This document shows, piece after piece, positions 17,175-23,999 of a DNA stretch of 28,411 nt (within the stretch, counting starts at the first letter, position 1; each line of letters starts with the position of its first letter). The DNA lies in the NCBI GenBank assembly GCA_964544265.1, contig CAZJBD010000012.1, forward strand, positions 1 through 28,411, in the 5' to 3' direction. The translations under genes were made by a program, and so were the position numbers. Below the pieces are notes generated by a model. It was not told where the DNA came from. It saw nothing but the letters and a program-made list of their open reading frames with translations, and made no database searches. The DNA is from JALHVH01 sp964544265. GTDB lineage: Bacteria > Acidobacteriota > Aminicenantia > Aminicenantales > Saccharicenantaceae.

Positions 17175-17828
17175 ATGACGTTTTTCATGAAGTTCATAGA
17201 CTTTGTCCTTCATCTGGACAGGCATCTGTATGTCATTATCGGAAAATATGAGATCTGGACTTATCTTCTTCTTTTCATCATCATCTTCTGCGAGACCGGC
17301 CTTGTGATCACCCCATTCCTTCCCGGAGACTCCCTCCTGTTTGCCTGCGGATCTCTGGCCTCGATCGGAACATTCAGATTCTTCAAGGTCGGCTGGCTGT
17401 TCATCGTCCTGGCCGCGGCGGCGGTCCTTGGCGATACGATCAACTACTGGATCGGCCATGCCGTCGGACCAAGGGTCTTCCAGAAGGAGAACAGCCGGTT
17501 TTTCAAGAAAGAATACCTGGACCGGACCCATGCGTTCTATGAGAAGCACGGCGGGATGACCATTATCATCGCCCGATTTGTCCCTGTCATCAGGACGTTC
17601 GCTCCGTTTGTGGCCGGAATCGGCAAGATGAGCTATGGAAAATTCATCAGCTACAATGTCATCGGGGGAGTGGCCTGGGTGGCGTTATTCGTCTTTGGAG
17701 GCTACTTTTTCGGCAATATCCCGCTGGTCAAGCGGAATTTCAGCTTTGTCATCTTCGCGATCATCATCATTTCGATGCTGCCCGGCGCCGTCGAATATTT
17801 GAGACAGCGCCGGAAGAATAAGCGTTAG
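17175..17828 (+). CDS. DedA family membrane protein
   Basis: This 217-residue polytopic protein has the DedA/SNARE-associated (VTT) domain. FCETGLVITPFLPGDSLLFACGSLAS is the family's re-entrant signature, followed by GDTINYWIGHAVG, then RFVPVIRTFAPFVAGIGKM with the conserved F-x-P-x-x-R-x-F-x-P-x-x-A-G. Family members are linked to lipid flipping (undecaprenyl phosphate or phospholipid) and membrane integrity. The ATG at 17175 is preferred because AAGGAA lies six bases upstream; an in-frame start at 17121 adds 18 non-hydrophobic residues without a good ribosome site. The last 62 bases overlap the convergent surE gene. Confidence 0.93.
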   Translation: MTFFMKFIDFVLHLDRHLYVIIGKYEIWTYLLLFIIIFCETGLVITPFLPGDSLLFACGSLASIGTFRFFKVGWLFIVLAAAAVLGDTINYWIGHAVGPRVFQKENSRFFKKEYLDRTHAFYEKHGGMTIIIARFVPVIRTFAPFVAGIGKMSYGKFISYNVIGGVAWVALFVFGGYFFGNIPLVKRNFSFVIFAIIIISMLPGAVEYLRQRRKNKR

Positions 17829-18603
17829 GAAGAAAAGCAGCGCAGAGCTTTTCCAGGACGGGAAGTCCCATCATTACGTAATCCGTCAGGTCTTTATGCA
17901 GGGGAGTGATCGTAATGAAGCCTCGCAGCACGGTCCGGACGTCGGTCCCATCGTCGCCGGAGGCCTGGGGATTGCCGGGACCGATCCAGTAATAAAGCTC
18001 CCCCCGGGGGTCTTTTTTTGCGACAATCTCCGGGTTGTATCTCTTTTGGCCTAACTTGGCGATCTTGACCCCCTTGACCGGCTCAGGGGGTATGTTGATG
18101 TTGAGAGCAAACCCCGGCGGCAGCTTTTTCCGGAGCAGGACCTTCGCGGTTTCACCGACGAATCTGGCCGCCGCATGGAAATCGAAGTGTCCGGCATTAT
18201 TCGGTATGAGGGAGACAGCCGCAGAAGGGATGTCGAGGAAAGCTCCTTGGATAGCCGCGGCGACGGTGCCCGAGTAAGAGATATCCTGTTGTCCAAGATT
18301 GCAGCCAAGGTTCATTCCCGAGAGGATGAGCCGAGGTCGGCGGGGGAGGAGCTTTTTAAGGGCCAGATAAACGCAATCGGCGGGAGTGCCATCGACGGCA
18401 AAGACCCGGTGTCGGATCTTCTGGATTCTCAAGGGTCGGCGGAGGGTCAGGGATAGGGAGTTGGCGCTCCGCTCTCTGTCAGGGGCGACGATCCAGGCGT
18501 CTGCAAAACCCCTGATCCTGGCGAATAGCGCTAGAATCCCGGGTGAGAAATGCCCGTCGTCGTTGGTGAGGAGGACGAGGGGCTTTGTGGTACGGCTCCT
18601 CAT
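17767..18603 (-). CDS. surE: 5'/3'-nucleotidase SurE
   Basis: The 278-residue protein carries the SurE metal site: Asp15-Asp16 in TNDDG, Ser46 in DRERSANS and Asn98 in SGMNLGCNLG. SYSGTVAAAIQGAFLDIPSAAVS follows. SurE removes phosphate from nucleoside monophosphates in a metal-dependent way and acts in stationary-phase survival. The cytoplasmic enzyme is somewhat longer than the 250-residue norm. Its last 20 residues (basic, SNIRRRRAASK) are encoded antisense to the end of the DedA gene and are probably dispensable. The start ATG overlaps the stop of the cupin gene by four bases, so the two form a coupled pair. Confidence 0.95.
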   Translation of the reverse strand: MRSRTTKPLVLLTNDDGHFSPGILALFARIRGFADAWIVAPDRERSANSLSLTLRRPLRIQKIRHRVFAVDGTPADCVYLALKKLLPRRPRLILSGMNLGCNLGQQDISYSGTVAAAIQGAFLDIPSAAVSLIPNNAGHFDFHAAARFVGETAKVLLRKKLPPGFALNINIPPEPVKGVKIAKLGQKRYNPEIVAKKDPRGELYYWIGPGNPQASGDDGTDVRTVLRGFITITPLHKDLTDYVMMGLPVLEKLCAAFLPNAYSSGAVSNIRRRRAASK

Positions 18604-18947
18604 TTCTTGATCATGACGAGGAGCATTTTGAACCGGCCCACGGCCTGAACGGCATGGGGGACGTTTGCCGGCATGATGATCATGTCGCCGGACTTGATCC
18701 GGTTTGGCTCGCCCCCGATGAAGACCTCGGCATCGCCGTCGACCCCGACGACCATGGCGTCGAACGGGGCCGTATGCTCGCTAAGCTGCTGGCCTCGGTC
18801 AAAGGCGAAGACCGTGACCGTCCCCGTCTTCTGGCTGATGATCTCGCGGCTGACGATGGCCCCTTTCTGGTAACTGACGAGTTCACCCAGCTGGAAGACC
18901 CGCCCGGCTGTGCTTTCCATTGGTTTCTTTTTGGTCGTCCGCGTCAT
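18600..18947 (-). CDS. Small cupin-domain protein
   Basis: The 115-residue product is a single cupin barrel. The first motif region is GQQLSEHTAPFDAMVVGVDG and the second is SGDMIIMPANVPHAVQAV, with His in EHT and in PHAV as likely metal ligands. Single-domain cupins of this kind are often metal-binding enzymes or small-molecule sensors; the substrate is not evident. The ATG at 18947 is chosen because GGAGGAAAA lies five bases upstream; an upstream start at 18998 has no such site. Its stop overlaps the surE start, giving a two-gene operon read leftwards. Confidence 0.85.
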   Translation of the reverse strand: MTRTTKKKPMESTAGRVFQLGELVSYQKGAIVSREIISQKTGTVTVFAFDRGQQLSEHTAPFDAMVVGVDGDAEVFIGGEPNRIKSGDMIIMPANVPHAVQAVGRFKMLLVMIKK

Positions 18948-19074
18948 GCTTTTCCTCCGCAATTTATCAATATCTGGATCCCATCTTATCATATACAATC
19001 TCTAATATGGGTTTGCCTCAAGGCGGTCCTTCGGAAACGCTTCCCCTCGCCTTGTATGAATTCCGGAAAAAAAG

Positions 19075-19151
19075 TGGTCGGGACGGGCGGATTTGAACCG
19101 CCGACCCCACGCACCCCAAGCGTGTGCGCTACCAAACTGCGCCACGTCCCG
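19075..19151 (-). tRNA. tRNA-Pro (anticodon GGG)
   Basis: Read on the minus strand, this 77-base sequence folds as a full cloverleaf. The 7-bp acceptor stem (CGGGACG with CGTCCCG) is perfect, and the D-arm is GCGC..GCGC. The anticodon stem CACGC/GCGTG holds loop TTGGGGT, anticodon GGG, which reads proline CCC. The T-arm is GGCGG-TTCAAAT-CCGCC. The discriminator A and the 3' CCA are encoded. Seven T residues follow one base after the CCA (19067-19073 as A on the plus strand) and may act in termination. Confidence 0.98.
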
Positions 19152-19164
19152 AACACGGAAATTG

Positions 19165-19193
19165 ATTATAGCAGAAAACGGGGTATCCCCTAA
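19165..19193 (-). promoter_or_regulatory. Promoter for tRNA-Pro
   Basis: On the minus strand a perfect TATAAT (19165-19170) lies 13 bases before the tRNA 5' end. A weak -35, TTAGGG (19188-19193), stands at 17-base spacing and overlaps the merR stop codon. The tRNA probably has its own promoter. Confidence 0.6.
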
Positions 19194-19591
19194 GCCTTTT
19201 TTGTCTCTTTCTTTATGAGAGAAACAATGTCCTGGAGTTCGTCTCGGACATCGTAGAGGGCTTTCCTGAGCTTGTCGGGATGGACCAAGGTGGGCGGCCG
19301 GAGCTTGAATTCATCCTCGATTCGACGCTTGATTCCCGCCATGGTCAGGGTTTTTTCGTCCAGGAGTTCTCGGACTCTTTGGATGATCTCGACATCCTTG
19401 GGGCGGAAAAACCGCTGGCCGCCGCCGGTCCTGCCGGCCCGAAGGAAGGGGAACTCCCGCTCCCAAGCATCGATCGTCTCGATATCGACCTTCGTTAGGC
19501 GGCTGACCTCCTCAACCTTGTAGGCCATTTTAGCCGGAGCCTCCCCGTTTTTGAAGAGTTTGGCTTGGGCGGGTTCGTTTTTTACGGCCAT
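19190..19591 (-). CDS. MerR-type transcriptional regulator
   Basis: The 133-residue protein has a winged-helix domain of the MerR type at about residues 22-90 (AYKVEEVSRLTKVDIETIDAWE, then TGGGQRFFRPKDVEIIQRV). A helical tail of about 40 residues follows. No effector domain or metal-binding cysteines are present, so its ligand is unknown; it is closest in shape to the short MerR proteins common outside the Proteobacteria. It is divergent from rarA with 107 bases between the start codons. A possible promoter, TTGACG with TAGGTT at 18 bases (19605-19634, minus strand), lies upstream. The tRNA-Pro gene follows downstream. Confidence 0.85.
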   Translation of the reverse strand: MAVKNEPAQAKLFKNGEAPAKMAYKVEEVSRLTKVDIETIDAWEREFPFLRAGRTGGGQRFFRPKDVEIIQRVRELLDEKTLTMAGIKRRIEDEFKLRPPTLVHPDKLRKALYDVRDELQDIVSLIKKETKKA

Positions 19592-19604
19592 TTTGGGTAA
19601 GCCT

Positions 19605-19634
19605 AACCTAGCATGTGTTTGCGTCGGGCGTCAA
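19605..19634 (-). promoter_or_regulatory. Possible promoter of the MerR-type gene
   Basis: On the minus strand, TTGACG (19629-19634) and TAGGTT (19605-19610) are 18 bases apart. The -35 is good and the -10 weak. It stands back to back with the rarA promoter. Confidence 0.35.
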
Positions 19635-19660
19635 GAAAATTCGCGAGCAGTCCCAGGATG

Positions 19661-19690
19661 TTAAGCGGTCTGACTCAAACGTGTTATAAT
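19661..19690 (+). promoter_or_regulatory. rarA promoter with extended -10
   Basis: TG-T-TATAAT ends at 19690 and a weak -35 TTAAGC lies at 19661-19666, 18 bases upstream. The predicted start is around 19697, only one or two bases before the rarA ATG at 19699. This leaves no room for a ribosome site. Confidence 0.6.
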
Positions 19691-19698
19691 TCATACGT

Positions 19699-21018
19699 AT
19701 GACGCCTGATAGCGAAGTCCTCGTTCCGCTCGCCGAGAGGATGCGACCCCACGACCTGGAGCGGCTCTATGGTCAGGAGCACCTTCTGGGGAAAGGGAAG
19801 ATCCTCACGGAGCTCATCGAGTCGAACCACATCGTTTCCATTATTTTTTGGGGGCCTCCCGGTTCAGGCAAGACAACCCTCGCTTATATGCTCGCCAAAC
19901 GATTCGGCTTGCCCTGGGTCTTCTTCAGCGCCGTCCTCTCGGGAATCAAAGAGGTCAAAGAGGTCATGGCCAAGGCAGAGAGACAGAGGAAGATGTTCGG
20001 CAAACCCATCGTCCTTTTCGTGGATGAGATCCATCGCTTCAACAAGGCCCAGCAAGGGGCGTTCCTGCCGTATGTGGAGAGAGGCGACGTCATCCTTTTC
20101 GGATCGACCACGGAGAATCCGTCCTTCGAGGTCATTTCGCCCCTGCTGTCGCGGACAAAGGTCCTCGTTTTGAAGCCGCTCGCCCCGGAAGCCTTGACGA
20201 AGATCGTGAATGAAGCGCTCGTCGACGAGGTTTCAGGGTTGGGCAAGATGAAGCTCCGGATTGACGAGGTCGCCCTCGAAATGATCATCAATTACGCCAA
20301 TGGCGACGCCCGGAGAGCTCTGAACACCCTGGAAATCGCCTCCAACCTGGCTAAAAAAGGCGTCATCACCGCCGAGAATGTCCAGGAGGCCCTCCAGAAG
20401 CGCGTGCTTCTCTACGATAAAACAGGCGAGGAGCACTTCAACCTGATCTCGGCCCTTCACAAGAGCCTCCGTAACAGCGATGTTGACGCATCGCTCTATT
20501 GGCTCATCCGCATGCTGGCTTCGGGCGATGAGCCCCTCTATATCGCCCGGAGGCTCGTCCGCTTTGCGTCTGAAGACGTCGGGCTGGCCGATCCCCAGGC
20601 TCTGGCCATCACCCTTCATGCCAAGGAAGCTTACGACTTCCTGGGAACTCCCGAGGGCGAGCTGGCTTTGGCCGAGGCGGTCATCTATCTTGCTTCAGCG
20701 CCCAAGAGCAACCGTGTCTATGCCGCCTTCCAGGCGGTGACTAAAGATGTAGAGATGAGTCCGTACGAGCCTGTGCCCCTCCATATCCGGAATGCCGTGA
20801 CCCCGCTCATGGAAGAGATCGGCTATGGCAAGGATTATCAATACGCCCACGATAGCATCTTTTCGACTACGGACATGGAGACGTTCCCGGAGAGGCTCAA
20901 GGGCCGAAGATATTACATGCCGGGGGGCCTGGGTTTTGAGAAGGAGATCCGCAAGCGCATCGAATGGTGGGAAGCGCTCAAAGAGAAAATCCGGGCAAGG
21001 AAAAAGGATGCCGGCTGA
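19699..21018 (+). CDS. rarA: Replication-associated recombination protein RarA (MgsA)
   Basis: The 439-residue AAA+ ATPase is related to clamp loaders and acts at stalled replication forks. Near the N-terminus are LAERMRPHDLERLYGQEHLLG, Walker A GPPGSGKTT at 52-60, Walker B LFVDEIHRFNKAQQ at about 110-123, and sensor 1 GSTTENPSFEV. The C-terminal half has the family's NGDARRALNTLE and SALHKSLRNSDVDASLYWLIRM, plus ASEDVGLADPQAL. Length and domain order match the family. The start codon sits nine bases after the promoter -10, so the mRNA is predicted to be leaderless. It is divergent from the MerR-type gene. Confidence 0.96.
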   Translation: MTPDSEVLVPLAERMRPHDLERLYGQEHLLGKGKILTELIESNHIVSIIFWGPPGSGKTTLAYMLAKRFGLPWVFFSAVLSGIKEVKEVMAKAERQRKMFGKPIVLFVDEIHRFNKAQQGAFLPYVERGDVILFGSTTENPSFEVISPLLSRTKVLVLKPLAPEALTKIVNEALVDEVSGLGKMKLRIDEVALEMIINYANGDARRALNTLEIASNLAKKGVITAENVQEALQKRVLLYDKTGEEHFNLISALHKSLRNSDVDASLYWLIRMLASGDEPLYIARRLVRFASEDVGLADPQALAITLHAKEAYDFLGTPEGELALAEAVIYLASAPKSNRVYAAFQAVTKDVEMSPYEPVPLHIRNAVTPLMEEIGYGKDYQYAHDSIFSTTDMETFPERLKGRRYYMPGGLGFEKEIRKRIEWWEALKEKIRARKKDAG

Positions 21019-21022
21019 TTTT

Positions 21023-21211
21023 TTATGACTCCTTATCTTTTTCCTTAAGGAGATAATAGACCTCCCAGCTGATGTCATCAGCCAGGCAGCCGAGACAGGA
21101 CCTTGGGGTGGTCGCCAGTTCGTCGTCCTCAATCTTGTCCTTGAGGATCTTCTTGACGGCTTTCCGTATCTTGTAGAGCAGAAGATAATTAACCATCGGT
21201 TGCGCATTCAT
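21023..21211 (-). CDS. Small hypothetical protein
   Basis: I do not recognise this gene. The C-terminal part, about 60 residues, has a mixed hydrophobic and basic helix (MVNYLLLYKIRKAVKKILKD), then a CLGCL pair of cysteines and a charged end. It converges on rarA with four bases between the stops. Possible ATGs lie at 21217, 21211 and 21196. A promoter-like TTTACT-17-TATGAT (21213-21241) covers the first two, which favours 21196, but no ribosome site helps to decide. The frame is open to 21379, but that extension contains a 7-bp hairpin (21335-21355) and looks intergenic. Confidence 0.45.
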   Translation of the reverse strand: MNAQPMVNYLLLYKIRKAVKKILKDKIEDDELATTPRSCLGCLADDISWEVYYLLKEKDKES

Positions 21212-21212
21212 A

Positions 21213-21241
21213 ATCATATCAGCTTGAAATGGCCAAGTAAA
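21213..21241 (-). promoter_or_regulatory. Possible promoter of the small hypothetical gene
   Basis: On the minus strand, TTTACT (21236-21241) and TATGAT (21213-21218) have 17-base spacing, a good match to the sigma70 pattern. It overlaps two of the gene's possible start codons. Confidence 0.5.
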
Positions 21242-21334
21242 TATACCCTTAATCACCCATAGATCCGGTTTTGAGGCGTCGAAGCCCTCGTCCTCCTGCC
21301 TTTTGAACAGGCCAGGCGGCCAATGGACAAGAAT

Positions 21335-21355
21335 CCGGGCCGTTTTTAGGCCCGG
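21335..21355. other. GC-rich hairpin in the intergenic region
   Basis: CCGGGCC (21335-21341) pairs perfectly with GGCCCGG (21349-21355) around a T-rich seven-base loop. It stands between divergently transcribed genes and has no adjacent T-run. Function unknown. Confidence 0.45.
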
Positions 21356-21411
21356 CGCAGGCAAGGGTTTTATTCTCAAGCCGATCTATCGATAGAGCCC
21401 AAGGTGGAGAT

Positions 21412-21441
21412 TTGACATCTCGGCGCTATCAGACGTATAGT
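21412..21441 (+). promoter_or_regulatory. Promoter of the methyltransferase gene
   Basis: A perfect TTGACA (21412-21417) and TATAGT (21436-21441) are 18 bases apart. The predicted start is near 21448 and the ATG is at 21473. AAGGAG at 21462-21467 serves as the ribosome site. Confidence 0.7.
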
Positions 21442-21472
21442 CCATTTTCCTCCGGACGAGCAAGGAGCTTTC

Positions 21473-22144
21473 ATGAAAGATAAAAACGCTATGACCATTT
21501 ATCTGGCCGCCGCTCTATTTGTCTTGGCCATCGCCACTCCGGGCCCGAGCGTGCTTCCCGCCCAGGACCGCCCCCAGCCGGGACAGATGCTTATGAACGC
21601 CAAACTTGAAGTCGTTGTTTCGGATTTCCCGGCCCAAGGCCTGATTCTGGATATCGGCGGCGGCGGGGAGGGCGTCATCTCTCAACTCAAGGGAAAGCAG
21701 GTCGTTTCGATCGACCTGAGCAAGCGCGAGCTTGAGGAGGCGCCGGGCCAGCCGCTGATCAAGATCGTCATGGATGCCCGCGACCTCAAGTTTCTGGACG
21801 CGTCATTTTTAACGGCGGCGGTCTTTTTCACTTTCATGTATATCGACCCGGCCGACCACCTTAAAGTCCTCCAGGAGCTTGACCGCGTGCTCGCGCCCGG
21901 CGGTCGGCTCCTCATCTGGGACGCCATTTTCCCCGAGAAAACCGACCCTCGCCAGGTTTCGATCATATTTCCCCTCCACGTCAAACTTCCCAAGGCGGAC
22001 ATAAACACGGGATACGGAGTGAAGCTTATCGAGGAACAGGGAGCAGCCCATTTCGTTGAATTGGCCAAGACGGCCGGATTTGAAGTTCTCGTCCAAAAAA
22101 ATGAGAAGGGCTGGTTTTATCTCGAGCTCATAAAAAGGGGTTAA
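21473..22144 (+). CDS. SAM-dependent methyltransferase fold with export-like N-terminus
   Basis: The 223-residue protein has a hydrophobic segment at about 8-24, followed by a Pro-rich region and PAQ, much like a signal peptide or membrane anchor. A class I methyltransferase fold follows. Motif I is LILDIGGGGEGVISQL near residue 60, an acidic residue ends the second strand in VVSIDLSK, and VMDARDLKFLDASF matches the later SAM-pocket motif. LDRVLAPGGRLLIWD is the usual post-motif segment. SAM is cytoplasmic, so the N-terminus is unexpected; it may be an anchor leaving the domain inside, or the domain may be non-catalytic. The substrate is unknown. The ATG is set by AAGGAG and a good promoter upstream. 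The next gene has its own promoter. Confidence 0.85.
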   Translation: MKDKNAMTIYLAAALFVLAIATPGPSVLPAQDRPQPGQMLMNAKLEVVVSDFPAQGLILDIGGGGEGVISQLKGKQVVSIDLSKRELEEAPGQPLIKIVMDARDLKFLDASFLTAAVFFTFMYIDPADHLKVLQELDRVLAPGGRLLIWDAIFPEKTDPRQVSIIFPLHVKLPKADINTGYGVKLIEEQGAAHFVELAKTAGFEVLVQKNEKGWFYLELIKRG

Positions 22145-22188
22145 TTTCGGCTTCCCGGATTAAGCGGGAGAGCAAACCCCTCTTCGTG

Positions 22189-22217
22189 TTGTCAAAAAGG
22201 ACACGCATAAGTACAAT
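22189..22217 (+). promoter_or_regulatory. Promoter of the exporter-glycosidase operon
   Basis: TTGTCA (22189-22194) and TACAAT (22212-22217) are exactly 17 bases apart, each one base from consensus. The predicted start is near 22224, 11 bases before the ATG; GGAAGAG serves as a modest ribosome site. Confidence 0.65.
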
Positions 22218-22234
22218 AGCCGGAAGAGCGCGCG

Positions 22235-23230
22235 ATGAACGCTATCATCGTCGACAAGCTGACGAAAAAGTTCAACGGGTTTACGGCCGTGGACGAGTTG
22301 TCTTTCAACGTGGAGACAGGAGAACTTTTCGGCCTCCTGGGGCCTAATGGAGCGGGCAAGACCACGACCATTAACCTGCTTTCGACTCTCCTCATGAAAA
22401 CCTCCGGTACGGCCCAGGTCGCCGGCCACGACGTCGCAAAAGCCCGCGACAGCGTCCGAAAGAGCATCGGTGTCGTGTTTCAGGATATCGCCCTGGACAT
22501 CAGATTGACCGGCCGGGAGAACCTTGAGTTCCACGCCATGATGTACGGTATGGGCAAAGCTGAACGCCGGGCGCGGATAAGCGAGGTCCTCCGGCTGGTC
22601 GACCTTGAAGAGAAGGCCTCGATGCTCGTTGAAAAATATTCGGGCGGCATGAAGAGGCGCCTCGAAATCGCCAGGGGCCTGGTCCATAGGCCCAAGGTCC
22701 TATTTCTTGACGAACCAACCCTGGGGCTCGATGCCCAGACGCGCCGTCATATCTGGGATTACATCCGAAAGCTTAATCGCGAAGCGGCCGTAACAATCAT
22801 CCTCACAACCCATTACATGGAAGAAGCCGACGCGCTTTGCGGGCGGGTGGCCATCATGGACCACGGTAAGTTCGTCGCCCTGGATACGCCCGCGAAGCTT
22901 AAAGACCTGCTCGGCGGCGATGTCGTCTCCCTCGAGGTTGAAGGGAACGCGGCGGGCCTCGAAGAGGTCCTGCGGGGCTTGGGCTGGATTAAGAAGCTCA
23001 AGCTCCACGAAGACGTCTTCAGCCTGACCATGGAAAGAGGGGAAAGGCGCATCCCCGAGCTTATCCAGACGGCCCAGGGCCTCGGCATCATCGTCAACTG
23101 CGTGCACCTCCGGAAACCGAGTCTCGAGGACGTCTTTCTCCATTTTACGGGGCGCAAGATCCGGGAAGAGGACATGGGCCAGAACGGTCCTTTCGGGTCC
23201 CCGGCAAGGGGACGCGGCGGGAGATCATGA
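22235..23230 (+). CDS. ABC transporter ATP-binding protein, DrrA type
   Basis: The 331-residue ATPase has Walker A GPNGAGKTT, signature SGGMKRRLEIARGL, Walker B LFLDEPTLGLDAQTR and switch LTTHYMEEAD. Its C-terminal domain of about 90 residues ends in LRKPSLEDVFLHFTGRKIREED. That ending is typical of the DrrA group of ABC-2 exporters, which includes drug and lipid or polysaccharide exporters. The catalytic motifs are all intact. Its stop overlaps the permease start (ATGA), so the two subunits are made together. The substrate is unknown. Confidence 0.93.
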   Translation: MNAIIVDKLTKKFNGFTAVDELSFNVETGELFGLLGPNGAGKTTTINLLSTLLMKTSGTAQVAGHDVAKARDSVRKSIGVVFQDIALDIRLTGRENLEFHAMMYGMGKAERRARISEVLRLVDLEEKASMLVEKYSGGMKRRLEIARGLVHRPKVLFLDEPTLGLDAQTRRHIWDYIRKLNREAAVTIILTTHYMEEADALCGRVAIMDHGKFVALDTPAKLKDLLGGDVVSLEVEGNAAGLEEVLRGLGWIKKLKLHEDVFSLTMERGERRIPELIQTAQGLGIIVNCVHLRKPSLEDVFLHFTGRKIREEDMGQNGPFGSPARGRGGRS

Positions 23231-23997
23231 TGGCCATCAGCACGACCGCGATCTACGTCCTCTGGCTCCGGGAAATGAAACGGATCATGCGGGCGAAATC
23301 CCGTATCGTCGGAGCCTTGGCCATGCCCCTCTTCTTCCTGGGGTTTCTCGGCCTTGGGTTCAAACGGATGGTCGTCCCCGGCATGTCCGGCGGCGTTCAA
23401 TACATTCAATTCCTGGTTCCCGGCATCATCGGCATGGCCCTGCTCTTCTCCTCGACGATGGGGGGATTGTCCGTTCTTTGGGATAAAGAGTTCGGTTTCC
23501 TCAAGGAGATCATGGTCACGCCCGTATCCCGCGTCTCGATCGTCTTGGGTCGAATGGCCGGCGGAATGACGACAGCCCTGGGTCAGGGCGTAATGATCCT
23601 GATCATCTCCATGGTCGGAGGGTTCAGGCCTCGGGGTATTATTCCCCTTGTCTTGGCCTTTGCATTTATGATCCTCATCTCCATGGCGTTTCTCGGCCTC
23701 GGACTCATCTTTGCCTCCCGGATGAAAGACATGCAGGGCTTCGGCATCGTCATGAACTTCGTCATCTTCCCCATTTTTTTCCTTTCGGGCGCCCTTTATC
23801 CGCTCTCCAACCTTCCGGTTTACTTCCGTATTCTGACCTATGTCGATCCACTGACCTATGGCCTGGACGGCCTCAGGGGGGCCCTGATCGGAGTCTCCGC
23901 GTTCCCGATAGGTTTCGATCTCCTCATTATGAGCTCGGTCTCCCTGGTCATGGTTTTTCTGGGCGCTTTTTTCTTTGAGAAAAGCGAAAACGCATAG
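23227..23997 (+). CDS. ABC-2 type permease, DrrB type
   Basis: This 256-residue membrane protein has about six membrane segments and the ABC-2 permease signature near 75-110 (LLFSSTMGGLSVLWDKEFGFLKEIMVTPVSR). A typical C-terminal stretch is FPIFFLSGALYPLSNLPVYFRILTYVDPLTYGLDGLRG. It pairs with the DrrA-type ATPase to export an unknown substrate. The start is ATG at 23227 or the next codon, ATG at 23230. The downstream glycosidase gene starts two bases after its stop, which indicates one transcript. Confidence 0.93.
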   Translation: MMAISTTAIYVLWLREMKRIMRAKSRIVGALAMPLFFLGFLGLGFKRMVVPGMSGGVQYIQFLVPGIIGMALLFSSTMGGLSVLWDKEFGFLKEIMVTPVSRVSIVLGRMAGGMTTALGQGVMILIISMVGGFRPRGIIPLVLAFAFMILISMAFLGLGLIFASRMKDMQGFGIVMNFVIFPIFFLSGALYPLSNLPVYFRILTYVDPLTYGLDGLRGALIGVSAFPIGFDLLIMSSVSLVMVFLGAFFFEKSENA

Positions 23998-23999
23998 CC

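Noticed and set aside
21218..21379. N-terminal extension of the small hypothetical gene
   Set aside because: It contains a 7-bp GC hairpin and lies upstream of a well-formed promoter motif, so it is more likely intergenic.
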